From an uncultured Alphaproteobacteria bacterium (GTDB taxonomy: Bacteria > Pseudomonadota > Alphaproteobacteria > CASFRQ01 > SAAU01): DNA of 12,008 nucleotides. The translations under genes were made by a program, and so were the position numbers. Of this stretch, positions 1 through 6,048 are shown one piece after another; positions within the stretch are counted from its first letter, which is position 1; every line of letters begins with the position of its first letter. The stretch lies in the NCBI GenBank assembly GCA_949296785.1, contig CASFRQ010000111.1, positions 1 to 12,008 on the forward strand, written 5' to 3'. The notes under the pieces are model-generated. The model worked only from the letters and a program-made list of their open reading frames with translations, searched no databases and had not been told where the DNA came from.

Positions 1-208
1 ATCACCTTTTCAGGAAAAAGAGGTGACCTCTCCGGCTTTAGGACAAAAAGAAAAGGGAAACTCCGCTCTCTCTTCTTCCGAAGGAAAGGAAAAAGAAACT
101 ATTAAAACAAAAAAGACAGAAAAGCCGAAGATCTCTCCGGGAAAAAAATCACAAGCCTCAAAAGCAAAGAGAGTTCCTCAAAAAGAAAGGGGCAGTTCTC
201 ATGTTTGA
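1..208 (+). CDS. C-terminal end of a lysine-rich protein (partial, 5' end outside window)
   Basis: The reading frame is open from the left edge (frame starting at base 2) to a TGA at 206-208, so this is probably the tail of a longer upstream gene rather than a 61-residue protein starting at the GTG at 23. About 68 residues are visible. They are very rich in Lys, Ser, Glu and Pro, with runs such as EKEKETIKTKKTEKPK, and no folded domain can be recognised; it looks like a disordered basic tail. The last 8 bases overlap the start of the ppx-family gene in another frame, which suggests translational coupling and a shared operon. In many alphaproteobacteria a polyphosphate kinase precedes ppx, so this could be the tail of such an enzyme. 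That is inference from gene order only, because no kinase motif lies inside the window. Confidence 0.6.
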   Translation, partial: SPFQEKEVTSPALGQKEKGNSALSSSEGKEKETIKTKKTEKPKISPGKKSQASKAKRVPQKERGSSHV

Positions 209-1202
209 CAGGTTCTACACCTCTCCCCGCCTTGAGAATGAAAATGTCTGCGCCGCTTTGGATCTGGGGACGAATTCATGCAGGCTCCTGACGGGATATC
301 CCACTCAAGGGCGCGTGCAAATCCTGGATGCTTTTTCCGTGATTACCCGACTGGGTGAAGGAATGGGCGCGAACGGTTTTCTGTCTGAGGAAGCCATGGA
401 AAGAACAATCCGGGCGTTACAGCAATGTTTGGATCGGTTGGCTTCTTTTCCCGTGAAACACAGTCGTTTTATAACAACCGAGGCGTCCCGAAAAGCAAAA
501 AACAAGCTGGATTTTATTGAAAAAGCGGAAAAAGAGGCCGGTATCCGTTTAGAAATCATCTCTTCGGAAGAAGAGGCGCGGCTATGCATGTGCGCCTGCC
601 GCGATTTATTTGACTTGAGAAAAGAAGGAGTTCTGATTTTGGACACGGGAGGTGGTTCCACAGACCTGTCTTATGTCTGCTTTCCACAGGAAGGAGAACC
701 CTTTGTTAAAGACTCTTTTTCCATCCCGTCGGGAGTTGTCAGCCTGTCTGAAAACTTTCTTGGGAAAGAACCTTCGCGAGAAGAGTATTTGCAAGCCGTC
801 CGGCACATGGCCGACGCCTTTGCGCCTTTTGAAGAGAAACACCGCTTGGCGGAAAAAATCCAGGAAAATAAAATCCAGATGATCGGAATGTCCGGAACCG
901 TCACAACCTTGGCCGCGTTTAAAATGAAGCTGCGAACCTATTCCCACCAAAAAGTGGACGGTTTTATCCTGACAAGGGAAGATGTTGAAAAAGTTTCCGA
1001 TGAAATTTCCCTGATGACATACGAAGAAAAATCCAATCACCGCTGTATCGGCCCTCAAAGAGCGGATTTAACTTTGGCGGGCTGTGCCATTTTGGAGGCC
1101 GTCCGACGCTTTTGGAATCCTTCCGCTCTGACCGTTGCGGACAGAGGACTGCGGGAAGGCGTTCTTGTTGATTTGTTTCAAAAGTTTCCTCTTATCCCTT
1201 AA
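201..1202 (+). CDS. ppx: Exopolyphosphatase / guanosine pentaphosphate phosphohydrolase family protein (Ppx/GppA)
   Basis: This 333-residue protein belongs to the Ppx/GppA branch of the ASKHA phosphotransferase fold. The family removes terminal phosphate from polyphosphate and/or converts pppGpp to ppGpp in the cytoplasm. The N-terminal phosphate-binding motif DLGTNSCRLL lies at residues 21-30. A TEASRKA segment is at about 93-99. The SSEEEARL motif, with the likely catalytic glutamate, is at about 121-128. The second phosphate motif DTGGGSTDLS is at 148-157, and the adenosine-type motif GMSGTVTTLAAF is at about 229-240. The length matches the short two-domain form and lacks the C-terminal HD-like domain of the roughly 500-residue E. 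coli enzymes. The ATG overlaps the preceding frame by 8 bp, and rlmE follows after 17 bp. Sequence alone does not separate polyphosphatase from pppGpp hydrolase activity. Confidence 0.9.
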   Translation: MFDRFYTSPRLENENVCAALDLGTNSCRLLTGYPTQGRVQILDAFSVITRLGEGMGANGFLSEEAMERTIRALQQCLDRLASFPVKHSRFITTEASRKAKNKLDFIEKAEKEAGIRLEIISSEEEARLCMCACRDLFDLRKEGVLILDTGGGSTDLSYVCFPQEGEPFVKDSFSIPSGVVSLSENFLGKEPSREEYLQAVRHMADAFAPFEEKHRLAEKIQENKIQMIGMSGTVTTLAAFKMKLRTYSHQKVDGFILTREDVEKVSDEISLMTYEEKSNHRCIGPQRADLTLAGCAILEAVRRFWNPSALTVADRGLREGVLVDLFQKFPLIP

Positions 1203-1219
1203 AGGAAAGGCATTATCCG

Positions 1220-1945
1220 ATGGTTTTAAAAACACACAATCTTAAAACGAGGGTAAAGACGGCGAAAGGACGCAAACTCAGTTCTACGCTCTGGCTGCAA
1301 AGACAGTTGAACGACCCTTATGTCAAAGAGGCAAACCGTCTCGGCTATCGGTCCCGAGCGGCTTTTAAACTGATTGAACTAAATGACAAATACCACTTTC
1401 TGTCAAAAGGGAAAAAGGTAATTGACCTGGGGGCGGCCCCCGGCGGTTGGAGCCAGATTGCCGTTCAAAAAACAGCTTCCACAGATGAACATCCCCTGAT
1501 TGTCGGCATTGACCTTCTGCCCATAGAACCAATGGAAGGGGCGCGTTTTATTCAACTGGATTTCATGGACGAAAAAGCACCGGACCTTTTAAAAAAATCC
1601 CTAAACGGTAAGGCGGATGTCATTTTGAGCGACATGGCGCCTAATACTTCAGGCATTCATCAAATAGACTCGCTCCGTCTGATGGGATTGTTAGAGAGCG
1701 CTTACGCTTTCGCCAAAGAAATTCTGACACCGGGCGGGGTTTTTATCGCCAAAATTTTTCAGGGAGGAACGGAAAACACCCTCCTGTCTCAAATGAAAAA
1801 GGATTTTGAGCTGGTAAAACATGCCAAACCTGATGCCAGCCGGAAAGATTCTTCCGAGTTTTATGTTGTGGCTAAAGGATTCAGAGGAACGCCGGCCATG
1901 TCCTCAGAAACGGCGAATGTAAAAAAAGAAGAGATAAACAGATAA
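1220..1945 (+). CDS. rlmE: 23S rRNA (uridine-2552-2'-O)-methyltransferase RlmE (FtsJ/RrmJ)
   Basis: RlmE uses S-adenosylmethionine to methylate the 2'-hydroxyl of U2552 in the A-loop of 23S rRNA, late in 50S assembly. The SAM-binding motif I DLGAAPGGW is at residues 69-77. The K-D-K-E catalytic tetrad of the FtsJ family can be placed at K50 (SRAAFKL), D138 (LSDMAPNTSG), K178 (FIAKIFQGG) and E213 (SSEFYVVAKG). At 241 residues it is longer than the roughly 209-residue E. coli enzyme. The extra basic N-terminus (RVKTAKGRKLSS) is typical of alphaproteobacterial RlmE. A purine-rich ribosome binding site (AAAGGAAAGG, 1201-1210) starts right at the ppx stop, so the two genes are probably cotranscribed. 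All motifs are intact. Confidence 0.95.
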   Translation: MVLKTHNLKTRVKTAKGRKLSSTLWLQRQLNDPYVKEANRLGYRSRAAFKLIELNDKYHFLSKGKKVIDLGAAPGGWSQIAVQKTASTDEHPLIVGIDLLPIEPMEGARFIQLDFMDEKAPDLLKKSLNGKADVILSDMAPNTSGIHQIDSLRLMGLLESAYAFAKEILTPGGVFIAKIFQGGTENTLLSQMKKDFELVKHAKPDASRKDSSEFYVVAKGFRGTPAMSSETANVKKEEINR

Positions 1946-1975
1946 AAAAGCCGAGACTTCTCGTGCCGCTTTTTT
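1944..1975 (+). terminator. Possible weak intrinsic terminator or attenuator between rlmE and the RsmB-like gene
   Basis: AAAAAAGC at 1944-1951 can pair with GCTTTTTT at 1968-1975, with a small inner CGAG/CTCG hairpin (1952-1955 / 1960-1963) and an unpaired TGCC on one side. The T-run makes it terminator-like, but the stem is interrupted. It starts within the rlmE stop region, 20 bp before the next start codon, so it may only reduce readthrough. Confidence 0.35.
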
Positions 1976-1995
1976 AGAAAGTCCCTAAAAAAAGA

Positions 1996-3147
1996 ATGAA
2001 AGAAAAAAACATCAAAGAAAAAAGGAGTTTCCCGGTGCAGACGGAAGAAATCAAAAAAGCAGTTTGCGAACTGATGGCCGAAATTGAAGCCTCTCCCAAA
2101 ACAGCGGCGGAAATTTTTTCCTTTTATACCCGTCAGCGACGTTACATCGGATCAAAAGACCGCCGAAAAATCGCCGATTTAATGTGGGGAATGGTTCGCA
2201 GTAAAGCCCATTTGGATTTTTTAATGCCGGAAGCTTCCTGGCCGGAAAGGCTCCAAGCCTATGAACAAGCTGCTTTGAACGGACTTCATTTTGAAAAAGA
2301 GGAAAGCCTTCCCCTTTGGGTTCAATGCGAATGTCCGGCCTGGTTGATTTCCTCTTTTGACTCTCCGGAAAAAGAATTACCCGCTTTAAGGCAAAGCGCC
2401 CCTTTTATCCTGCGCGCCAACGGAAACAGGGAAAAAATCCGTAATCTTCTTGAAAAAGAAGGAATACGGACAAAACCGACTTCTCTTTCTCCCCTGGGGC
2501 TTGTCTGTGAAAAAAGAATTAATCTGCAAACCAGCCCTTGTTATCAAAAAGGGCTGGTGGAAGTACAAGACGAAGCGTCTCAGCTTGTCTGTCTTGACAT
2601 CAATCCCAAGGAGGGCGATTTTGTTCTGGATATGTGTGCCGGAGCCGGCGGGAAAACATTGACTTTCGGTTTTTTGATGAAAAATAAAGGAAGTATCCAA
2701 GCTTACGACATTTCTTCCCGGTCTTTGCAGGAATTGAGGAAACGGGCGGACAGAGCCGGCTTGGATATTGTCAAAATCCTGAAGGAACTGCCCCTTCCTT
2801 CCCAAGAAAGCATCCAATTTGACCTGGTTTGCATTGATTCCCCGTGTTCCGGTACCGGCGTCTGGCGGCGCGCACCGGATTCCAGGTGGAAATTAACGGA
2901 AGAACAATTTAAAAAACTTTTAAAAACGCAAAAAGACCTTTTAAATAAAGGGGCTTTGCTCGTAAAAGACGGAGGGCGACTCGCCTATGTCACTTGTTCT
3001 CTTACAAAAGACGAAAATGAAAATCAAGTGACGATTTTTCTTCAAAACCATCCTGAATTTGTCTGTGTCCTTCAAAAAAAATATTCCCCGGCAACAACAC
3101 AGACAGACGGCTTTTTTGTGTCTGTCTTTGAAAAAAAGAAACTTTGA
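1996..3147 (+). CDS. RsmB/NOP2-family RNA (cytosine-C5)-methyltransferase
   Basis: This 383-residue SAM-dependent RNA m5C methyltransferase resembles RsmB, which acts on C967 of 16S rRNA. The N-terminal ~130 residues are a helical region that looks like the NusB-like or pre-PUA part of the family (RQRRYIGSKDRRKIADLMWGM, about 47-66). The motif VQDEASQLVCLD at 190-201 leads into SAM motif I, DMCAGAGGKT, at 212-221. Motif IV, DSPCSGTGVWRR at 281-292, carries the product-release cysteine C284. Motif VI, YVTCSL at 331-336, carries the nucleophilic cysteine C334. Both cysteines needed for m5C chemistry are present. Alphaproteobacteria often have several paralogues, so the exact target nucleotide is not assigned. 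It starts 50 bp after rlmE, with only a weak A-rich ribosome binding site. Confidence 0.88.
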   Translation: MKEKNIKEKRSFPVQTEEIKKAVCELMAEIEASPKTAAEIFSFYTRQRRYIGSKDRRKIADLMWGMVRSKAHLDFLMPEASWPERLQAYEQAALNGLHFEKEESLPLWVQCECPAWLISSFDSPEKELPALRQSAPFILRANGNREKIRNLLEKEGIRTKPTSLSPLGLVCEKRINLQTSPCYQKGLVEVQDEASQLVCLDINPKEGDFVLDMCAGAGGKTLTFGFLMKNKGSIQAYDISSRSLQELRKRADRAGLDIVKILKELPLPSQESIQFDLVCIDSPCSGTGVWRRAPDSRWKLTEEQFKKLLKTQKDLLNKGALLVKDGGRLAYVTCSLTKDENENQVTIFLQNHPEFVCVLQKKYSPATTQTDGFFVSVFEKKKL

Positions 3148-3302
3148 CACCTCTGATTTTACGAAAACCTTTCTCCGTTTCTCAAAGCCATGATTCAAAC
3201 CTTTTTTTCAGACAGGCAAGTGTTTTTTCTAACCTTTTTAAATTTAGAAAGGAGAATATCCCTTTTAGGAGAGGAAAGAAAAGAACATAACCGAATTATG
3301 AG

Positions 3303-3331
3303 TTTTACTTTTTTAAATGCTCCCTTATACT
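3303..3331 (+). promoter_or_regulatory. Candidate sigma-70 promoter for the 22-residue peptide gene
   Basis: TATACT at 3326-3331 is a good -10 box. TTTTAC at 3303-3308 is a weak -35, 17 bp upstream. Transcription would begin near 3338, about 29 bases before the start codon at 3367. The preceding gene stops at 3147, and nothing else in the 219-bp gap is recognisable. Confidence 0.4.
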
Positions 3332-3366
3332 AAACTTGTTGTTCAATAGTTAAATGGGAGAAAAAA

Positions 3367-3435
3367 ATGATTCGTTTCAAAGGCGGCTGTGGCTGCGGAT
3401 GCGGCGGTTCTTCAAAAGAAAAACCGTCCAAATAA
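3367..3435 (+). CDS. 22-residue Cys/Gly-rich micropeptide
   Basis: An ATG at 3367 is preceded by GGGAG at 3356-3360 (6-nt spacing) and opens a 22-codon frame ending at TAA 3433-3435. The peptide has a short basic N-terminus (residues 1-5), a GGCGCGCGG core at 6-14 with cysteines at 8, 10 and 12, and a polar tail SSKEKPSK. A C-x-C-x-C array could bind a metal or iron-sulfur species, or be a modification site, but no family is recognised and no maturation enzyme is adjacent. A candidate promoter lies upstream and a strong terminator begins 8 bp after the stop, so it is a self-contained transcription unit. An attenuation leader is unlikely, because the next plus-strand gene is a tRNA with its own promoter more than 1 kb away. 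Confidence 0.6.
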   Translation: MIRFKGGCGCGCGGSSKEKPSK

Positions 3436-3442
3436 ATAAAAT

Positions 3443-3475
3443 AAAAAAGCCTTCTGGAAACAGAAGGCTTTTTTT
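3443..3475 (+). terminator. Strong intrinsic terminator after the micropeptide gene
   Basis: AAAAAAGCCTTCTG (3443-3456) pairs perfectly with CAGAAGGCTTTTTT (3461-3474) around a GAAA tetraloop (3457-3460), followed by a T-run. This is a textbook Rho-independent terminator and fixes the 3' end of the short peptide mRNA. Confidence 0.9.
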
Positions 3476-3614
3476 ATATATTTCCAAGCTCTAAAAGCCT
3501 TTTCATAAAAACTTTTACTTTTTTAAGAAAGATTAGATTCAGAACTTCCCGAATTTCAAGTGCCCCTCTTTCTTTGGAACTTTACGGGGACAGGCAACCC
3601 ACAGAAATGATTTT

Positions 3615-3635
3615 AAAAGGAAACGGCTTCCTTTT
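3615..3635 (-). terminator. Possible terminator downstream of the hydrolase-like gene
   Basis: Read on the minus strand, AAAAGGA and TCCTTTT (3635-3629 and 3621-3615) form a 7-bp stem around a 7-nt loop, about 30 bp after the stop codon of the minus-strand gene. There is only a short T-run after it, so the call is weak. The rest of the stretch 3476-3663 holds no recognisable gene. A CCCC/GGGG inverted pair near 3563-3600 was noted, but it matches no RNA family I can name. Confidence 0.3.
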
Positions 3636-3663
3636 GCCGAGGCAGTTCTTCTCATTCAGAATA

Positions 3664-4365
3664 TCAAACAGAATCGGCAGCCTTTAAAACTTTCTTCATC
3701 CCTTTTCCGGATTTCTTTGATTTTTTGGTAAGAAGAAGGGGAATTTTTTCACACAAACATTCATAAAGCGTTTTTAAATGATTCGTATAATAGGAATCCG
3801 ACTTTGGAAACATGACATACTCCACGCGGACCGACCGACCGGCATTCAGTTTTTCCGCCAACGCCGCCACCTGAGCCTCCCTTTGCGCGGAAACAGCGCC
3901 GGCCTGCACAATAACACCGGAAGCCGGGCAAGGCGTCAAAAAAGAAAAATCATGCAGATGAGCCGGCGGAGAAACCGCCACAAAGCCATTCAGTTCCGGC
4001 CGACGCATCAAGAGCTGCATTCCCACGAAAGCGCCGGAATCCACACCCGCCACCCAACAGGTTTTAGAATCCATGTTTTTATTTTGCAACCAATCCAAAG
4101 CAATAATCGCGTCCGCCAGTTCCCAGTTTTCCTCCGAATCAATCAGACCCGTAGAACGGCCGACCCCCCGAAAATTAAACCTTAAAACGGAAAAACCAAG
4201 TTTGACAAATGTCTGAAACAAAGTGTAAACAACCTTGTTATTCATTGTCTCCCCCAATTGAGGATCAGGATGCAGAATCAATGCCAACGGAGCGTTCGGA
4301 TTATCATTCTGATGATACCGGCCCTCCAAACGCACATCCAAGCTGCTTATAAAAACTTCCGCCAT
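3664..4365 (-). CDS. COG2945-like alpha/beta-hydrolase fold protein with apparently missing catalytic residues
   Basis: The start at 4365 (MAEVFISS, 233 residues) is preferred because a GAGG box lies 5 nt upstream and family members usually begin at this point. An in-frame ATG at 4401 has a pyrimidine-rich leader. Family signatures are clear: LEGRYH, LILHPDPQ..TMNNKVVYTLFQTF, GFSVLRFNFRGVGRSTG and GMQLLMRRPE. However, the nucleophile elbow, GFSFG in relatives as I remember them, reads GVDSG here, putting Asp at the serine position. The acid-loop motif (GDxD) reads AGAV, and the histidine motif (DHFF) reads DSYY. All three triad positions therefore look substituted, suggesting a binding or scaffold protein or a changed chemistry. 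The reading frame is intact. No coding partner is adjacent on this strand. Confidence 0.85.
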   Translation of the reverse strand: MAEVFISSLDVRLEGRYHQNDNPNAPLALILHPDPQLGETMNNKVVYTLFQTFVKLGFSVLRFNFRGVGRSTGLIDSEENWELADAIIALDWLQNKNMDSKTCWVAGVDSGAFVGMQLLMRRPELNGFVAVSPPAHLHDFSFLTPCPASGVIVQAGAVSAQREAQVAALAEKLNAGRSVRVEYVMFPKSDSYYTNHLKTLYECLCEKIPLLLTKKSKKSGKGMKKVLKAADSV

Positions 4366-4482
4366 ATAATCCTCAATATAAGCTTCAACTGAAATTATCA
4401 TAACATAAATAAGGGGGGAAAATTCAAGAGTCTTATTTAAAAAAATCCATTTTTTTCATAAAAACAAAAAACAAAAAAAGAA

Positions 4483-4511
4483 TTGACTTTTTTCTTAAAA
4501 CCAGCTATAAG
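4483..4511 (+). promoter_or_regulatory. Sigma-70 promoter of the tRNA-Met gene
   Basis: TTGACT (4483-4488) and TATAAG (4506-4511) are separated by exactly 17 bp and sit 15 bp before the mature tRNA 5' end at 4527. The spacing and near-consensus boxes fit a strong stable-RNA promoter. The A/T-rich tract at 4440-4482 could act as an UP-like element. Confidence 0.75.
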
Positions 4512-4526
4512 CATTTTTGTCATCTT

Positions 4527-4603
4527 GGCGGAGTAGCTCAGTTGGTCAGAGCAGAGGAATCATAATCCTTGTGTCGGGGGTTCAAATCCCTCCTCCGCTA
4601 CCA
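4527..4603 (+). tRNA. tRNA-Met(CAT), elongator type, with encoded CCA
   Basis: The 77-nt sequence folds into a full cloverleaf. The acceptor stem is GGCGGAG / CTCCGCT, the D-arm is GCTC-AGTTGGTCA-GAGC, the anticodon stem is GAGGA/TCCTT with loop ATCATAA, and the T-arm is GGGGG-TTCAAAT-CCCTC. The anticodon CAT is at 4561-4563, the discriminator base is A and CCA is encoded at 4601-4603. The acceptor and T-arm resemble the alphaproteobacterial elongator tRNA-Met. It lacks the three G-C anticodon-stem pairs of initiator tRNA and does not resemble tRNA-Ile2. The adjacent integrase points at its 3' end, so that end is the probable attachment site and the gene was left intact by integration. Confidence 0.96.
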
Positions 4604-4607
4604 TCCC

Positions 4608-4635
4608 AAAAGCCTTGATTTTCAAGGCTTTTTTA
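4608..4635 (+). terminator. Intrinsic terminator of tRNA-Met
   Basis: AAAAGCCTTGA (4608-4618) and TCAAGGCTTTT (4622-4632) form an 11-bp stem with a 3-nt loop followed by more T residues, starting 5 bp after the tRNA CCA. It may also stop transcripts arriving from the integrase side. Confidence 0.85.
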
Positions 4636-4673
4636 TTGTTTACAGGGTGTGAAAATAAAAAATCAAAAATGCG

Positions 4674-4773
4674 AAATTGTGCAAAATTGTGCAAAAAAAA
4701 GCCGAGTTATTTAAGCAAAGTTGCACAAAATTTGCACAAAGTTTGCGCAAAATTTTTCGCAAAAAAGCCGAGT
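4674..4773. repeat. Phased TTTGCACAA-type repeat cluster between integrase and tRNA (candidate arm-type attachment region)
   Basis: TTGTGCAAA-type units start at 4677 and 4687 (10-bp spacing). The inverse TTGCACAAA occurs at 4721 and 4732, with a variant TTGCGCAAA at 4743 (11-bp spacing). The units therefore sit on one helix face and in opposite orientation on either side of a centre. A separate 13-bp direct repeat AAAAAAGCCGAGT occurs at 4695-4707 and 4761-4773, the second copy touching the integrase stop codon. Position and phasing fit integrase arm sites or excisionase sites of a tRNA-integrated element. The assignment is inference. Confidence 0.6.
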
Positions 4774-4775
4774 CG

Positions 4776-5852
4776 TTATTCAAAAACTTTATTGAGGGCC
4801 GCTCTTTTTTCTTCGTCCAGAACGTGGGCGTATTTGAGCGTTGTATTGATGTCGCTGTGACCTAGAATTTCTTTCGTTATTCTTAAATTGTTTGTCTTTC
4901 TCAGTATCCACGTTGCCGCCGTATGGCGCAGCGTGTGGAAATTGACATACGGAAGCGTTTCGTCTTTCAATTCTTTTGAGAAAGAGTGGCTTGTTTTTCT
5001 TTTGTAAAAAATATTACGCCAAGAAGTCGCTATGCTTTTTATGGGCTTCCCTTTATAATTAAAAACAAAATCATTCACTTTGGGTTGGTTTTCAAAAATT
5101 GTCATCAGCTGGTCTACAATAGGGACCGTGTGTATTTTACCGCCGCTTTTGGTGCGGTCTTTTACTTTTACCGTGATTTGGCAATTATTAAAGTCAATAT
5201 CCGACCATTTAAGATTGAGGATATTGCTTTCACGCAAGCCGGTATAAAGCGCCGTATAGATAATCGGTTTCAAGTGTGGGGCGGCTTTGTCTATAATGCG
5301 TTGGGCGTGTTCCCAATCTTTTAGGTATTTGACATTCTCTGCCGGTTCTTTGAGTTTGAATCGGGAAACCTTAAGCGGATATGTTTTAACTTTCCATTCC
5401 TCATTGGCGGTTCTAAGGACGGCAGACAAGAGGAAAAGATAACGGTTAATCGTGGAGTTACTGAGAGTTTTCCTATTGTTCAATATAAAAAAATTTATCT
5501 GTTCTTCTTTTATTTCGTGCAAAAATTCAACATTTAAGTCTTTTTTTAGCTTTTTTAATCTACTTAATCTTTGTGCCGGAAGCGTAAGATATTGTCCCTT
5601 TTCTTGGAAATATCGGGCAAAAGCATAGTCAAGTGTTACTTTAGGAAGCTCTCCTGTTGATGATTGATAAGCTTTCTGATTAATTGACGCTATGCGTTTA
5701 ATGCAGTACGCGCTCGCCTTTTCTTCAGAAGAAGTTCCTGTACTTTCTCTAAGCTGTATTCTTCGTCCATCTTCGCATACAAACGAGATGTATGCGTGGT
5801 AGATTTCGCCTCGCTTGTATAATCGGTATGGCTGATTGTGTTGTTTTGCCAT
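4776..5852 (-). CDS. int: Tyrosine-family site-specific integrase
   Basis: This 358-residue phage-type integrase has an N-terminal arm-binding region (YRLYKRGEIYHAYISF, about 9-24, then LRESTGTSSEEKA), a SAM-like core-binding domain at about 70-165, and a C-terminal catalytic domain. Catalytic residues visible are R207 (TGLRESN), a lysine in the beta-hairpin near 235-239, H306 and R309 (HTLRH), H332 (LGHSD) and the nucleophile Y341 (TLKYAH). All are present, so it should be active. It ends 172 bp from the tRNA-Met 3' end and is transcribed toward it, which marks the left attachment site. Its first 163 bp overlap the excisionase-like gene in another frame. The N-terminal residues encoded there look like a normal integrase N-terminus, so the start is retained. 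Confidence 0.95.
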   Translation of the reverse strand: MAKQHNQPYRLYKRGEIYHAYISFVCEDGRRIQLRESTGTSSEEKASAYCIKRIASINQKAYQSSTGELPKVTLDYAFARYFQEKGQYLTLPAQRLSRLKKLKKDLNVEFLHEIKEEQINFFILNNRKTLSNSTINRYLFLLSAVLRTANEEWKVKTYPLKVSRFKLKEPAENVKYLKDWEHAQRIIDKAAPHLKPIIYTALYTGLRESNILNLKWSDIDFNNCQITVKVKDRTKSGGKIHTVPIVDQLMTIFENQPKVNDFVFNYKGKPIKSIATSWRNIFYKRKTSHSFSKELKDETLPYVNFHTLRHTAATWILRKTNNLRITKEILGHSDINTTLKYAHVLDEEKRAALNKVFE

Positions 5853-5992
5853 AATTCCACATCTCTTTCCGTAAATTTTATGCGTTTTTTGAATATTTGG
5901 TAACGGAGTTTTCCGGATTTTATAGCGGCGTCCAGTTCATACCGACTTATTCCGGTAAGCTTCATTACATCCTTTTTAGTAAGCCATTTCAT
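5690..5992 (-). CDS. Excisionase-like helix-turn-helix protein overlapping int
   Basis: Residues 2-45 (KWLTKKDVMKLTGISRYELD, then IKSGKLRYQIFKKRIKFTERDVELW) have the pattern of the MerR-like/HTH_17 fold of phage excisionases: helix-turn-helix, short wing, then a helix naming the DNA-binding end. The rest, to residue 100, is polar with a charged terminal helix (EEYSLEKVQELLLKKRRAR) and is encoded inside the int gene. I chose the ATG at 5992 because it forms an ATGA junction with an 18-codon ORF upstream. An ATG two codons earlier (5998) is possible, and neither has a well-spaced Shine-Dalgarno. Its likely role is to promote excision or regulate int. Confidence 0.72.
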   Translation of the reverse strand: MKWLTKKDVMKLTGISRYELDAAIKSGKLRYQIFKKRIKFTERDVELWQNNTISHTDYTSEAKSTTHTSRLYAKMDEEYSLEKVQELLLKKRRARTALNA

Positions 5993-6045
5993 GAACATAT
6001 TTTTAACTCATTCCTCCCTGGCAGCAGTTCTTCTAAGTATGCCAT
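5989..6045 (-). CDS. 18-residue micro-ORF bridging two element genes
   Basis: An ATG at 6045, three bases after the stop of the 93-residue gene, opens an 18-codon frame whose TGA overlaps the excisionase ATG (ATGA, 5989-5992). An AAGGA box lies about 10 nt upstream, inside the end of the previous gene. The peptide starts MAYLEELLPG and ends in a basic, cysteine-containing tail; no family is recognised. Its tight fit between two genes is the main argument that it is translated. It may serve mainly to deliver ribosomes to the excisionase start. Confidence 0.4.
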   Translation of the reverse strand: MAYLEELLPGRNELKICS

Positions 6046-6048
6046 TGG

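Noticed and set aside
3367..3475. Cysteine-responsive attenuation leader
   Set aside because: The peptide has three Cys codons before a terminator, but no biosynthetic or other protein gene follows on the plus strand. The next plus-strand gene is a tRNA with its own promoter.
3540..3660. Possible small RNA (6S or SRP type) in the gap between the peptide and hydrolase genes
   Set aside because: Only a short CCCC/GGGG pairing is visible; none of the conserved sequence motifs of those RNAs was found.
4366..4401. Longer start for the hydrolase-like gene
   Set aside because: The upstream ATG follows a pyrimidine-rich stretch without a ribosome binding site, while the ATG at 4365 has GAGG at 5 nt and fits the family N-terminus.
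1944..4773. AAAAAAGCCGAG occurring after rlmE and twice beside the integrase as a dispersed element
   Set aside because: The copy at 1944 is part of a terminator-like hairpin, and the match is only 12 bp with six A residues.
4674..4773. CRISPR array
   Set aside because: Repeat units are about 9 bp with no uniform spacers and occur in both orientations, which fits protein-binding sites rather than CRISPR.
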